From Rapana venosa (taxonomy: Eukaryota; Mollusca; Gastropoda; Neogastropoda; Muricidae), in NCBI GenBank assembly GCA_028751875.1, contig CM054165.1:30430078-30494077 (forward strand): a DNA stretch of 64,000 nucleotides, given 5' to 3'. The translations under genes were made by a program, and so were the position numbers. Shown piece after piece: positions 1-10,978 of this stretch (its first letter is position 1; every line of letters begins with the position of its first letter). The notes under the pieces were generated by a model. The model was not told the DNA's origin and made no database searches. It worked only from the letters and a program-made list of their open reading frames with translations.

Positions 1-35
<35 letters not shown>

Positions 36-36
36 C
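1..36. repeat. (GCAC)n microsatellite
   Basis: Perfect tetranucleotide array at the left edge, so its true length is unknown. Confidence 0.95.
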
Positions 37-229
37 AAAGGTGAACAAAGATGAACGTTCTAAAATTCAACTGGGATTCTCTCAAAACAACAGACACCTC
101 ACCATGCAGCTCTCTCCTAATATCTGATCACGAAGGTTGAGGCTCCAACCACTACACTAGACTCCATCCACCCCTCTATCAGCCACCCAGATCAGTTATC
201 GCTACCCAGGAGGGAGGCCACACTCCAAA

Positions 230-400
230 GTCAACTCTCAGTTTTGTAAATTCTGTCATCGGTTCCCACTGGCAACACTGGCCTACTCTTACGAAAAGCA
301 GGACAGGATTCAAAGTGTGCGCAAGATGTTCTGCGTGCGTTCGCACACGGGGCCTCGGTTTATAGTCTCATCCTCAGCGTTGGCACAATACGGGAAGCAG
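230..400 (-). mobile_element. SINE body copy S1, without its tRNA-like head
   Basis: Read on the minus strand, this block matches the central body of the SINEs at 18160-18540 and 30331-30670: an ATGAGACTA-AACCGAGG motif, a GTGTGCGAACGCA motif, then AAGAGTAGGCC. No box A/box B head is attached. A separate SINE-head-like stretch (minus strand CTAGTGTAGTGGTTGGAGCC) lies at about 138-173, which suggests a second truncated copy. Confidence 0.55.
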
Positions 401-439
401 AAGTCTGTTGGTTACAAGTCTGAATACTCAACTGGCATA

Positions 440-745
440 GAGTCAGATGCCAGGGGCTGCTTCTAGCAGTGGGAGAGGTCCAGCATTTCACTGGGCAGCT
501 ACCACCCGCCTTAAGCTGGGCAGTTCCCATGAGTTGTTGACTTACAGGGCATAAGCCATGCAGGCACTGCAGGGTATTGTGGTCGCTCTCCAGCACAAAA
601 TGCCGCCCGTAGAAAGAGGGATAGAATTTCCTTATCCCCCAACACCACAGCAAAGCACTCCTCTTCTAGGGTGTGGTAGCACCACTCAGCCTCGTTCAAC
701 TTTGTTTTGTTTTGTTTTTGTTTTGCTGCCTCATCTTCTGTGACG
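440..745 (-). pseudogene. Ty3/gypsy-type RNase H fragment
   Basis: Two overlapping minus-strand frames together give the RNase H-like end of a gypsy polyprotein: a YHTLEEECFAVV motif (the usual 'YSTxEKECLAIV' block), then YGRHFVLESDHNTLQCLHGL (the usual 'GRHFxxxTDHxPL' block). The frame changes between them, so the domain is broken. It probably belongs to the same element as the RT at 2510-3440, with SINE and LINE insertions in between. The role would be degradation of the RNA strand during reverse transcription. No LTRs were recognised. Confidence 0.6.
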
Positions 746-1279
746 TCCCCCCGTCCTACTGTTCCCACGCCGCTCATTCCAATCTCCCCGCCACAGCCAT
801 ACCCAGATTTGTTATGTCTCATCCTCAGAGTCGGAGGTCCACAGGGAGCCCATCACTATCAGGCCGCCGTGGGGCCACCAGCCACAGGGGACCTGCACTG
901 CTGCTGGGTCACTTTGGTGGTGTTCAGTGGTGCCTGTTCTGAGCTAACATACGCAGGACACCACCTACTAAGCCCCCTACTAACGACAGTATTAGCGCAG
1001 TCGCGGAGCCAGACTGAGTGAGTTGCCCCACCCGAGGTGGCAACCACCACAACGTCCCTCCAACAACTGTCCCCCGTGAACCTCCAACCCCAAAGGCCCT
1101 GACACAAGCTCACCACAGGCACAGAAGTGTATGGGAAAACCGCATTTGAGGTCACCATGAGACCAGAGCAACTGAGACCACCGAATCAGAGGCATTTTTT
1201 TGCATGATGATCAATGACAATGAGGATGACGTAATTATGCTGCTGGGGAAGTGCATATACTTTGAGACTACTTGACAGG
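746..1279. other. Unassigned spacer
   Basis: Open frames of up to about 100 codons exist on both strands but show no domain I recognise. The region lies between gypsy RNase H and a SINE and is probably decayed gypsy sequence. Confidence 0.3.
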
Positions 1280-1566
1280 GTTGTACTCTACGCTTACTAT
1301 CATAATATATCCCAGTGTCAACCGGCCCCGAGAGATACAGACACCCTGCAGTGTTGGTCAGGTAATTTGAGCAACACTCTCAAACTCGCATCAGTTAAGT
1401 GGATGAAGCTCGACTGTGTGGTCCCAGTCTTCCCACTGAGCCCACAGCACTCTCACTCTGGGTAGGAGCCGGCCGGAGTCCGAAAAATCCCTATGACTCT
1501 TATGGGAATCGAACCTGCGACCTTCCAGTCCGTATTCCAAGGCACTAACCGCTGCGCCATGGCGGC
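1280..1566 (-). mobile_element. tRNA-derived SINE (S4)
   Basis: On the minus strand the head carries a box A (TGGCGCAGCGGTTAGTG, 1543-1559) and a box B (GGTTCGATTCCC, 1504-1515) with tRNA-like spacing, followed by an unrelated body of about 220 bp. These are internal RNA polymerase III promoter elements. The body differs from S1-S3, so this is a second SINE family. It is non-autonomous and would depend on a LINE RT. Confidence 0.75.
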
Positions 1567-1599
1567 TGGTTCGTTCAACTTTTTACTAGCGGTATGCAA

Positions 1600-1633
1600 G
1601 CCAGAATATCATATATATATATGATATTCTGGC
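1600..1633. repeat. Perfect 34-bp palindrome
   Basis: Arms GCCAGAATATC / GATATTCTGGC surround an (AT)6 centre. It sits exactly where an RT-coding fragment begins. Confidence 0.95.
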
Positions 1634-2210
1634 AGGGCTATACATCGACGGGAAAGATCTTCGAGTCCTCAGAAACATATATTGGGAACAGGAGGCAGCC
1701 ATTAGAGTCGGCAATGACATCAGTCAATATAGACCAATCTGCAGGGGTGTGAGGCAGGGCTGCGTGTTCTCGCCTGATTTATTTAATGTATATAATATAT
1801 TATATTATCCGAACACATCACTCCTCTTCTGCGATCTCTTCACTGGCTGCCAGTCTCACAAAGACTGGAGTATAAAGTCAATACCCTCTGTTTCAAATGT
1901 CTCCACAAATCTGCACCATCTTATCTTTGTAACTGTCTTCACCTGTACACTTCATCCCGTTCCCTTCGTTCAGCCGCAGATACTTTGTGCTTTCGAACAC
2001 CCAGATTCAAACATACCACTGTTGGCTGTCGATTTTTTTTCTTTTTCTGGTCCGTCCTCGTGGAATGACCTCCTCTTTCACTTCCCCAAAAAACCCCTTC
2101 AATTGATACCTTCAAATCCAGCCCCCAAAACACACATTTCCTACCTGACACTTTTCCCTCTATCCGTCTCTATTTTTCAACAGCATCCTTCATCTCCTAA
2201 GTGTGTTCGC

Positions 2211-2249
<39 letters not shown>

Positions 2250-2507
2250 ACATACACGTGCATAAATTTGAAATATGTTCTTTATTATATTTGAGGAAAG
2301 TTGCATGCGCGTAAATGATATGAGTGCAAGCGCTTCGATTTGTTTGTTTTACAAGATTCGGTGCTATATAAATTCCATTTATTATTATTATTATTATATA
2401 GTGAAATAATTCTACGAAATATTGAGAATCATAAGGGAATTAGTGTAGGCGACCACATCAACAACCTGAGATATGCAGATGACACAGTCCTTAAGCTTCT
2501 CACATGA
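1623..2507 (+). pseudogene. Non-LTR retrotransposon RT fragment, split by a LINE insertion
   Basis: The plus strand encodes an RT palm segment ending in GVRQGCVFSPDLFNVY at about 1800. The expected continuation (SEIILRN ... LRYADDTVL, containing the YADD catalytic box) resumes at about 2393-2500. The roughly 590 bp in between are the 3' part of another LINE. Both ends are truncated: the left end abuts the palindrome, the right end abuts gypsy sequence. The motif spacing fits an RTE-like or related endonuclease-RT LINE. It cannot be functional. Confidence 0.75.
1803..2396 (+). mobile_element. CR1/L2-type LINE 3' end, nested insertion
   Basis: The plus strand reads LRSLHWLPV-like, AADTLCF..PRFK and FSGPSSWNDL motifs, typical of the C-terminus of CR1/L2/Rex-type ORF2 proteins. 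A (GT)n stretch (2214-2244) follows, then a 3' tail with GGTGCTATATAAATTCCATT and (TTA)n. It is strongly 5'-truncated, as expected of target-primed reverse transcription. The same 3' terminus recurs at about 28250-28373 and 29250-29410. Confidence 0.75.
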
Positions 2508-2509
2508 AG

Positions 2510-3440
2510 CCTGACATTTAAAGTCCCACCTGACATGATTGGGCTCCTTACCCTTCGTTTTGTTGGTCGGAGGAAGGGCAATGTCAGTTTATCCCGGGAC
2601 AAACTTCTGGTAATAACCTGCAAGTCCCCGGAATGAAGGGCCTCCTTCTTGGTGGTGGGGTGAGGAGCCTCTTTGATCTTAGCTACCTTATCTGCTCCAG
2701 GGCTGATTGTGTCTGCAGTAAGGGGATGACCGGGGAAGCTCAACTCGCCATCTCCACGCTGACACTTGGTGAGGCTGGCAGACATAGTGACCTCGGCAAG
2801 GCATGTAAAAAATCATATGCAGCACCTTAACATGCCGGTCCCATGTCACTGTAGCAACCAGCAGATCATCCATAAAGTTGTGGAACTTGGCTAGTCCCAG
2901 AGGTTCCAGATCCTAAGCATCAACTGACTGAAAACTGCTCCTGCAGTCTTCAGACAAAAGGGCATGACCACACACTGGACTTGGCCCTGTGGAGTGGCGA
3001 ATGCGGTTTTAGGACAGCCCTCCATCTTCACGGGTATCTGCCAATACCCCTTTGACAGATCGATCCAGCTTAGAGAAGTACTTGGCCTTCCCTAGCTGAG
3101 TGAAGATGTGATCAATATCAGGGAGTGGTTCTGCATCAAACCTAAGGACTTTGTTGAACTTTCTAAAGTCAACACAGAACCTCACCCTGCCATCTTTCTT
3201 CCGTACGAAAACAACGGGTGATGAGTAGGGGGATGAAGAAGGTTCAATCACCCCTAATCTCAGCATGCTATTGACCTCTGCCAGGACTGTCTTTGACTGG
3301 GAATGTGGCAGTGGATACTGTCTCGCCCTCAGGGGAGAGTCATCGAGAAGAGGGAGGTCACATTCACCTACTGTGGACCGAAGTGGCAATTGGACAGCAT
3401 GTGCTGGAAGTCCCTGTAGTGTTCCTGGAGTTGACTCCTC
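2510..3440 (-). pseudogene. Ty3/gypsy RT domain, broken
   Basis: The minus strand encodes the N-terminal RT region: LGVIEPSSSPYSSPVVFVRK, then KKDGRVRFCVDFRKFNK, then a YFSKLD motif. After a frame change it continues as GYWQIPV and PKTAFATP, and further on as a TTKKEALHSG block that normally lies just after RT. Several frameshifts and stops separate these pieces. This is a chromoviral/gypsy-like pol. The catalytic YxDD box is not readable: the stretch corresponding to it is disrupted at about 2850. Left boundary near 2510, right boundary near 3430-3445 against a LINE. Confidence 0.8.
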
Positions 3441-4445
3441 TGTTTAGAATTTCCCCAAACTGCACGATATATGAAATGTGGAATATGCATGCTCAGAAGA
3501 GGCATAGTGTTCATTGACTTTTCCTCTGCCTTCAATACCATCCAGCCCCATCCCCCAGGACTCAAATTACTTCTTCTACTTCTTCTGTCCTCGGCTCATT
3601 CTTTGGGTTATGAACTTTCTGGTGAATCTGTTCGATTTCAAAAAGCAATATCAGCTGAAAAGTCAACGTCCACTGGCTCTCCTCAAGGTAATGTTCTGTC
3701 TCCTATCCTTTTTACTCTGTATAGTAATGACTGCACTGGTACTGATACCATACCATTGATTAAATATTCTGATGATTCTGCGTTTGTAGATCTGTCCAAT
3801 TCTCATGTAGTATATTCTAAAAAAGTCAAAGCCTATTCCTCCTGGTGCAAAAGAAGCTATCTGGACTTGAATGTATAAAAGAAACAAAAGAAATGCTTAT
3901 TGACTTCCGCAAAAACCTACAGCCTGTACCAGATCTTTATATCGATGGTTGAAAAGTAGAACGGATTCAGAATATAAATGCTTAGGTACTGTCATTGATG
4001 ATAAATTAAACGTCATGCCAATACAGATTGATAGATAAGAAAAAGTCATTCTCCCGTCTTTTTTCTTCAAAAGTTCAGGAGTCCTCAGGTCAATATTAAA
4101 GTTTTGCAAAAATTCCATAAATGTTTTATTGAGTCTATCATTTCTTTTTCTTCAATCTGCGTGTATAAAACACTGAATGTCAAAAACAAAAATGTACTAA
4201 ACAGAATTGTAACACGCTGTGGCAAAATTGTATTGTGCGTAAACGAAGCTAAATGATCTGTATGAATGTCGCGGGAAAGGTAGAGCAAAAGAAATCTTGA
4301 GTAATGGTACGCATGTGCTTGCTAAATATTTTGAACTCCTTCCATCTCAAAAGCGCTACAGAGTTCCCAAACTCAAAACCCTCCAAAGTAAAAACAGCTT
4401 TATCCCCACCTCTATCATAATACTGAACAAGGATTTAACAAACCA
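3430..4445 (+). pseudogene. Rex1-like LINE RT, C-terminal half (block A)
   Basis: Plus-strand frames give VFIDFSSAFNTIQPH (RT motif A), STGSPQGNVLSPILFTLY (motif B), LIKYSDDSAFVDLSN (motif C, with YSDD in place of YADD) and the downstream LNVKKTKEMLIDFRK-type segment, with frameshifts. It matches the Rex1/Babar group of non-LTR elements. Copies of the same segment lie at 41500-42531 (minus) and 43032-43660 (plus). It ends where a GA microsatellite starts. Confidence 0.75.
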
Positions 4446-4570
4446 GGACTGACTGGACTAGAGATAAAGAGAGGAGAGAGAGAAAAGAGAGAGAGAGAGA
4501 GAGGAGTGTGTGTGTGTGGTGTGTGTGTGTGGTTGTGTGAGAGAGAGAGAGAGAGGAGAGAAGAGAGGGG

Positions 4571-4600
<30 letters not shown>
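4446..4600. repeat. (GA)n/(GT)n compound microsatellite
   Basis: GA-rich array interrupted by a GT stretch. It occupies the same place in the duplicated block C (43670-43737) and, as CT/CA, in block B (41379-41490). Confidence 0.9.
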
Positions 4601-4601
<1 letters not shown>

Positions 4602-5060
4602 AATGACAAGACAGTCTTTTATTTCGAGGATAATGAATAAGCACAGATAGCTTCTTTGCATCCAACCCCCGCCCTTAAGGATACATCATATGACAATAAA
4701 ATAAACCCCAAAAACCATACATTCATACAGTAAAAAGAAAACAAAAACAGAAGCAAAAACACAAAGAAACACCCCAAAAAGAAGAAAGAAAAAAAAATGA
4801 AATAAAATAAACAACCCCCCCCCAAAAAAAAAAAAAAACAACAAAAACAAACAGTAAGGAAACCAAAGAAAATATAAACAACAAGGGGGGACAACCTATA
4901 ATCACCCTCCCGGGCCACCCCCCCCCCAAAAAAAAAACAACAACACCCAACAAAACAAACCCATCATATAAAGGAGAACAAACCATGTAAATAGTATTAT
5001 TTTGGTAAACGGGAAAATAAACGTCAACAAATTTATTATTTTGTTTATATGGAAAGCAAT
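4601..5060. repeat. Non-coding part of duplicated block A
   Basis: Matches 43738-44200 and, for the first roughly 110 bp in reverse, 41232-41345. It contains A-rich and C-run-rich sequence. Hydrophobic frames here are artefacts of poly-T/poly-G on the opposite strand. No gene seen. Confidence 0.7.
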
Positions 5061-5061
5061 A

Positions 5062-6690
5062 ATAATGGATAATTGAAGTAGCCTGTGAGCTTGGCCTTTA
5101 CCTAGTGACATTATGTGATCAGTCCAAGTCATATTTTTGTCAATGGTAACACCTAATATTTTATGTGAGTCAACTTCTTCAACTATTCCGTTATCCAACA
5201 ACAGAGATTGAAACCTATCATTCATTTTTTGCCTTTTCTGTCTTGCTGATACGTACATACACTTTGTTTTTTGTGCATTTAAGGACATTTTGGTTTAAAT
5301 GAGGCCCAAAAAATCAATCTGTCAATATTGTATTGAAGTTTGCGAATTAATCTGCGGAGTCTGAATCACTACAAAAAAGAGTGGGGATCGTCGCAAACAT
5401 TTCAGTTACATTTAATAAACAGGGTAAATCATTTACATAGACTGAAAACAAGAGTGGTCCCAATACTGAGCCCTTTTGGTACCCCATGTCTAATGGGTAG
5501 TAGTTCGATGCTTGGTTATTTACAGATTTCAAGCTGCTGCCTATTGAACAAAATTTTCTAGTAGTTGGATAACTTCAGGTTTGGGAGTTTGTACAATTCT
5601 AATTTACGCAATAACAAAGAGTGGTTGATCACATCAAATGCTTTTTCAAAGTCAACAAAGAGGAGGTCAGTAAACTTATTGTCTTTATAATTTTGTAGGA
5701 GACTGTCAGTGAGCTGGTTAGAGCAGTGTGGCATGAATAGTTTTTACGAAACCCTGATTTATCCTCGTGCAATTAGATTGTTTTTTTATAAAGTAAGAAA
5801 ATTTTGGGATGTTTGTAAAGTGTTTTTCAATGGGTTTAGATAGTACAGAGAGAATTGAAATGGCCCGTAATTTGAGGAGAAGAGCAGTCACCTGATTTAT
5901 GGACAGGTATAAACTTTCGCCTTTTTAAAATTGAGAGGAAAACATCTTTTCTCAATACACAAATTGTATGATATGTCAGTGTTTCAACAATAACGGACTA
6001 GCGAGTTTTATAATCCGAGCAAACTAACTTGTCTAGATCACGTGTTCTAGAATTCGTTTGCATTTTTATGCTTTCTAATACATCAAAGGTTGTCATTTTG
6101 GGTGGAGATTAAAAGGAAAGTTAATATGTTTTGAGTTAATATATTGTTGTAGGTAATGAAGATCATTTTCGTTGACTTGTCACATGTTAAAAACTTTATT
6201 TGCTACATTTGGAAAAATGGCTGTTTAATTCATCAGTTGATATGTCTTTAATGAACTGGTTTACTTTTGAAACATGTTTATTACATAATGTATTGATGGC
6301 TTTCCAAATCTGGCGAGAGTCACTAGTGGTTATGAACAACTGTTGAAAGTAATTATGCTTTGATCTGCATTTAATGGAATTCACTTTATTCCTTTGTGTC
6401 CTGAATTGTTCACGTGTACCATGGGTTTTCAGGTGGTTTCTTAAGTTTATCTCAGATTCTATGTCTGTTGTTATCCATGGAGGTTTGTTTTTTTCTTTAA
6501 CTCTCTTTTTTATAAAGGGAGCATGTTTGTCATACACTGAGATAAATATGTTAACCCAAAATTCAGCAGCTTCATCAGAGTCTCCGATTTGGTATACATC
6601 GTGCAATGGTGAGTTCATCAGGTCCGAAAGAAAATTATCCTCACAGAAGTGTTTGAGTCGTTGGTAATATATAGTTTTATGAATAACTAT
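5062..6690 (-). pseudogene. CR1/jockey-group LINE ORF2, broken
   Basis: Minus strand. At 6196-6726 a 176-codon frame matches the linker between endonuclease and RT (HAPFIKKRVKEKNKPPWIT motif). Further on there are a VDFEKAFDVINH motif (about 5640-5680, RT motif A), GSVLGPLLFSVYVNDLP (about 5445-5495, motif B) and an LGVTIDKNMTWTDHI thumb motif (about 5100-5160). Stops and frameshifts lie between them and the C-terminus is missing. The whole segment is absent from block C, where about 30 bp of filler replaces it. Confidence 0.75.
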
Positions 6691-6757
6691 TATATAAGCA
6701 GACTTTAGGAGATTATGCAAAAGCAATTTACACCCCCATGCTCCTGCGTGTACAAGG

Positions 6758-6772
6758 GGAGAGAGAGAGAGG

Positions 6773-6807
<35 letters not shown>

Positions 6808-6810
6808 TTA
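6758..6810. repeat. (GA)n microsatellite
   Basis: Its counterpart in block C is at 44295-44355 and is longer. Confidence 0.9.
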
Positions 6811-6941
6811 GATCAGGAGTAAAAGATAAGAAGAGTGCAGCCCTCTTCCTTTTTTTAAAAAACTTTTATTTTATCTTTTTATTTTAAATTTTGATCTACT
6901 ATAGTGTAAGTTTTATTATAGGAAATGTCAGTATAACTAAG

Positions 6942-7066
6942 ATGTGTGTGTATGTGTGTGTGTGTGTGCGCGCGCGCGCGTGTATGCGCACGCGTGCATC
7001 TGCAGGTGCAGATGTTTTTTTGTGCGAGTGTGTATATATGTATATGTATGTATGGCGTGTGTGTGT

Positions 7067-7103
<37 letters not shown>
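6942..7103. repeat. (GT)/(CG)/(GTAT) microsatellite ending in a 37-G run
   Basis: The run of G at 7067-7103 is 37 bases long. The block C counterpart (44499-44632) has 15 G. It could form a G-quadruplex. Homopolymer length may not be accurate. Confidence 0.85.
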
Positions 7104-7104
<1 letters not shown>

Positions 7105-7344
7105 AGTGTGTGTGGTGTATGCACCCATAATTGCCTGTTTTTATTTCTGCTGTCCATATGCGGATGAAACATGGGTTTAAAATGGGTAAAATGGTTGCTG
7201 GGTCTGTGGGCACTGATTTGCATTATCTTATGTTTTACCCGTTGGGTTTTTTTTTAACTTTGCTTGCTTGTAATTAGCAGGAATTTTCGCCCTCTTGAGA
7301 CATTAAAAGTTCGTATTGGTATTCGTATGCTTCCAGAACCCATC

Positions 7345-7650
7345 CTTTGGTATTTCATCACACTCTCTCATCTCATCTGCTCAGTAACCCCTTCCTGGAT
7401 CGTAGGGGCACTGCAGTGATGGACGTTGCACCAGTTGGCTCCATTTGCAGTGGTTGGGGGCAAGTGCCTGGGTTGTGGAGAAGATCTTCCGATCCATTCA
7501 GGGATGTTGTCTGCCCATTTCTTCTTTGGCCTGCCTCGCCTTGTCTTCCCCTGCACTGTTCCTTTCAGTGTATGGTCTTGGAGAGCCCATCTGATCTTGT
7601 CACATGCCTATACCATCTGAGCCTCTTTTTCTTGACTGGTAATGTAGCCT
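7345..7650 (-). pseudogene. RTE-like LINE, ORF2 C-terminal fragment
   Basis: Minus-strand frames contain RWYRHVTRSDGLSKTI and GKTRRGRPKKKWADNIPEW. These are the same C-terminal signature as the full RTE copy at 13000-13100 (KWYGHVTRSQG, RRRGRPRKSWEDNISEW), but from another subfamily. The diverged copy at 44880-45180 belongs to block C. Only the last roughly 90 codons remain. Confidence 0.7.
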
Positions 7651-7734
7651 TTTTGTTTTTTGTCCTAAAACTTGATCTGTTGTGTTTATTATATCAATTT
7701 TATTGAATTTTGTAATATTGTTGTTTGCACTTTT

Positions 7735-7905
7735 TGTACTATCATAAAAAACAACAACTGAATTTCATGATGGAGACCAAAGCAGTCATTAAGCACAAGG
7801 AAGATGATTTGTTGAGTGACGAATGTACACTCTCAAAACCTCAAAGCAAGGAACATAATCGACTTGTTCATTCTCAACAGGAGATGATTTCCATCCCTAT
7901 ACATC
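7735..7905 (+). pseudogene. DIRS-like element, 5' fragment (block A)
   Basis: Nearly identical to the beginning of the DIRS-like element of block C (45290-45430), including a KHKEDDLLSDECTLSKPQS reading. Homology stops at about 7905, where a minus-strand LINE begins. The rest of gag, RT and RNase H is missing here and the element resumes at 9450. Confidence 0.65.
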
Positions 7906-9449
7906 CCTGATGTTAAGGAAGAAAAGAATGGCGGAATGATCAGAATGCAGTTCATCAGTGACGGAGACAGATGTAACAAGGTTAAATGAAGCATTGGTGA
8001 TCAGCCAGTCTAAAATATGACCCGGGTCTGTGTGTTGGTTCACTACCATTGAGAAAGAGACTGATTTGACAGAGAAAGGGAAAAACGTTTGACATCAGGA
8101 GAAGATGATTGTCAAAAATGGAAGTTGAAGTCCCCCAGAATTATGAGCTTAGTGGGGGAGAGGCTATAGTGGTCAAGGTGATTGAAATTCTTGATGAAAA
8201 AGGGAAGCTGTCAGATTGTTTTTACGGTTAGGAGGTGGACGGTAGAAAGGGCAACAGAAAGTAATAGAATGGCCAGGTAGGTTGAGGTTGAGTTGGCAAA
8301 CTTCAAAGGATTCATGTGAAAAAGGAAGGTTTTGATTGAAAGAAAGAGCTGGTTGCAACATGTCTTTATAAATGATGGCAATGCCACCTCCAAGGGAGAG
8401 TTGGGGAAAAGAAACGGTTTTGTAGCCAGGTGGTGTTAATTGTTTTATTTTTGGTTCGTGTCCATGTGGTTTAAGCCAGGTTTCAGTAAGAAAGGTTAAA
8501 TCAATGTCTTTTTCGAAGATGAAATCAGAAATATAATCAGCTTTACCATCAGGACAGACAGACTGCACATTGAACAAAGAAATGTGAAGGAGATCTGACG
8601 GAGGCAGAGGGGTTGAAGAAGAAAGTGGTGAGTTGGGGAAGCAATCAGAGGAAGAGGATGAAGGGGATGGTAGTGATGTGGATATCAGAAGAGCAGACAA
8701 GAGTTTGGATGGTGAGACAGAAGTAGATGTAGAAAGAACTGTGTTAATTTCACACACACCATGATACACATTAGAACCAGAAAAAGATTGTCCGAATTGT
8801 GCACAACAGAAGAATCAGAAGCTGAAGGGGCAGGTGAACAGCAGCATGAGGAAGCAGTGTTGACACGGGAGACGGAAGTAACGTCAGAGCTGAGGGGGAG
8901 ACACCGAGATGGAAGTGCACCACTGCCTGCCAGAGTTCCCCTTCTAGTTTTGCGAGGTGGATTCCCAGATTTATGATTTGCTGTTTTAACTGAGGAGAGA
9001 GAGGTATTATTTATGGCAAAAGTCACGTGAAAGTATTGTTTCAATGTCCAGGGCTTCCACTGCCATCGTGGCCAAACAACGCACACTGCAGGGTGGTGAT
9101 GGGGATGGTGAGGGCTCGTGAAACACGTGCAGATGGTTGATGGGCAGCAGGGTCAAATTGAAGTGCGTCACAAAGACCAGCACGGTCAAGTAAACAAAAC
9201 TCATCAAGTCGGTGGAATTTTGAACAATCAAATAGTACATGGGAAATTATAAATTGAAATATTTCAAAAAGTACATAGTTACAAGGAAAAATGTTTTGAC
9301 CATTCGATTCAGGATGAAAACACAAACACCACGATGTAAAATATTCTCCTTAGGAGGCCGGAAAAACACACACATTCAGCATTCAAACAAGAGCCACACA
9401 CACTGCTGCCACCAGGCGCAAAGGTGAACACTCTCTTGAGAACACTCTC
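7905..9449 (-). pseudogene. CR1/L2-type LINE, 5' region with endonuclease
   Basis: The minus-strand frame at 8173-8769 carries SLFNVQSVCPDGKADYISDF, DLTFLTETWLKPHGHE and LSLGGGIAIIYKD motifs, the N-terminal part of an APE-type endonuclease of a CR1/L2/Rex-like element. It continues in other frames to about 7905 with a LIILGDFN-like and an HSDHSAI-like motif. Upstream (8700-9320) are low-similarity frames that may be ORF1 or 5' UTR. The RT half is absent. It replaces the interior of the block A DIRS element. Confidence 0.65.
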
Positions 9450-9970
9450 TTGCTTTGTCAGCAGTTATACAGAGAATGGGAAAACGGAATGTACAAGTGG
9501 TAGGGTGAACAGTTAAGGTTTGGTGAATTTAAGCAAGAAAAATGGCTGTCTGTCATGAATTGTTTAAATGAGTATGACAAAAGTACAGTTTACTTTTTAT
9601 CAGATAAATGTGACAGGTTGATATTGTACTATATTGGGCCATATGGGCCAGCATCCAAAAGTCCCAATTGCTAGATGGTTGAAAACTGTCCTTGGTAAGG
9701 CAGGGATTGAGGATTTCTCTTCCTATAGTTTTAGAGGTGCATCATCTTCAGCAATGCTGAAACATGGAGCTACTATTGGAGACTCTCTCAAGATGGCTAT
9801 GTGGAGAAATGCTAGTGTCACACTACCAGTCATAGGCAGTTGTACACACATACACTTGCAGCAACCTCCAGCAAACTCAGCTATCACTCCAATCAACCAG
9901 AGGTCACCCAATGCTAAAGTTCCCTCTCCCTCTACAAAGGGACTTATTTACTGTAAGTATGTCACGATTA
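9450..9970 (+). pseudogene. DIRS-like tyrosine recombinase C-terminus (block A), interrupted
   Basis: The plus-strand frame from 9634 reads IARWLKTVLGKAGIEDFSS and YSFRGASSSAMLKHGA. The SFRGAS box corresponds to the HxxRGxS region of tyrosine recombinases, with the conserved Arg present. After MAMWRNAS the expected catalytic-Tyr segment is not readable. The frame is interrupted at 9971 by an RTE insertion and the remainder resumes at 13171. In an intact element this enzyme would join the circular cDNA to target DNA. Confidence 0.7.
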
Positions 9971-10111
9971 CGGGTCAGGTCAGAGACTCCCTCTGCTACT
10001 GGTAACCATGTAACCCAGTACCACCTGCCACATGTGGGGAGTAAACCCAACCAAAAAATCCGACCTGGAGAGGGATGGCTCCGCCAGGTTTGATTTGCCC
10101 AAGATACACCA

Positions 10112-10975
10112 ATGACAAAGACAGCCAGAATCTCCATACCGGATCGGTCGTCGCCCGGGTTACCAAGGACCGCGCCTTCTGTTGCTCATCAGGACAGATG
10201 TCGAAAGTATGCTACTGATGTAAAACGCAGCAAAATTCGTGCCAGAAACAACACCATCATTGGCACATGGAATGTACGGACACTTAGAGCTGCAGGCAAA
10301 GTGGAAGAACTGACACATGAGATGTCCAGATATCAATGGCACATCCTTGGGCTCTGCGAAGTCAGGTGGAAAAACATGGGAGAAACAACGACCCAGGAAG
10401 ACCACAAATTATACTACAGTGGAAAACAGGATAAACATGAACACGGCGTGGGGTTTCTCGTTCACAAAGACACCGTGAACACCGTCATGAGCTGTCAGCC
10501 TGTGTCCAGCAGACTTATTACCATCCGCCTGAGAGCAACCCCTTTAGCATAACTGTAGTACAGGCATACGCCCCTACATCAGACTGCACAGATGAAGCCG
10601 TAGAAGAATTTTATGACCGCTACAAGAGGTTCTGAATCAAACACCCAAGAAAGACATCCTCGTTGTGCAAGGCGACTGGAACGCCAAGGTAGGAGAAGAT
10701 GCATGGAAAGACTGGGAGGGCGTTTGTGGGCCACATTGTAATAACCAATCAAATGAAAGAGGCTTGAGACTCCTGGAGTTTGCCAGTAACAACCACCTCC
10801 AGCTAGTGAATACACTTGGCCCACACAAGAAATCCAGAAAATGGACATGGCATAGCCCAAATGGAGAACACCACAACCAAATAGATTACATCATGGTGAA
10901 AAGACGGTTCAGTCCAGCGTTAACATCGCACAGACACGAAGTTTTCCAGGAGCAGACATAGGGAGTGATCATGAT
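10112..10975 (+). pseudogene. RTE-like APE endonuclease domain
   Basis: Motifs in order: IIGTWNVRTLRAAGK (N-terminal beta strand with Asn), LCEVRW (catalytic Glu region), VVQAYAPTSD, VVQGDWNAKVG (Asp-x-Asn), NQIDYIMVKRRF, and GSDHDLVM (Ser-Asp-His catalytic end). One-base frame changes at about 10543, 10631 and 10909 split it into pieces at 10112-10552, 10546-10635, 10640-10910 and 10905 onward. All catalytic motifs are nevertheless recognisable. The enzyme nicks the target strand for target-primed reverse transcription. Confidence 0.85.
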
Positions 10976-10978
10976 CTT

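Noticed and set aside
1504..1559. A functional tRNA gene on the minus strand
   Set aside because: Box A and box B are present but the acceptor and anticodon stems do not pair convincingly and a SINE body follows; called a SINE head.
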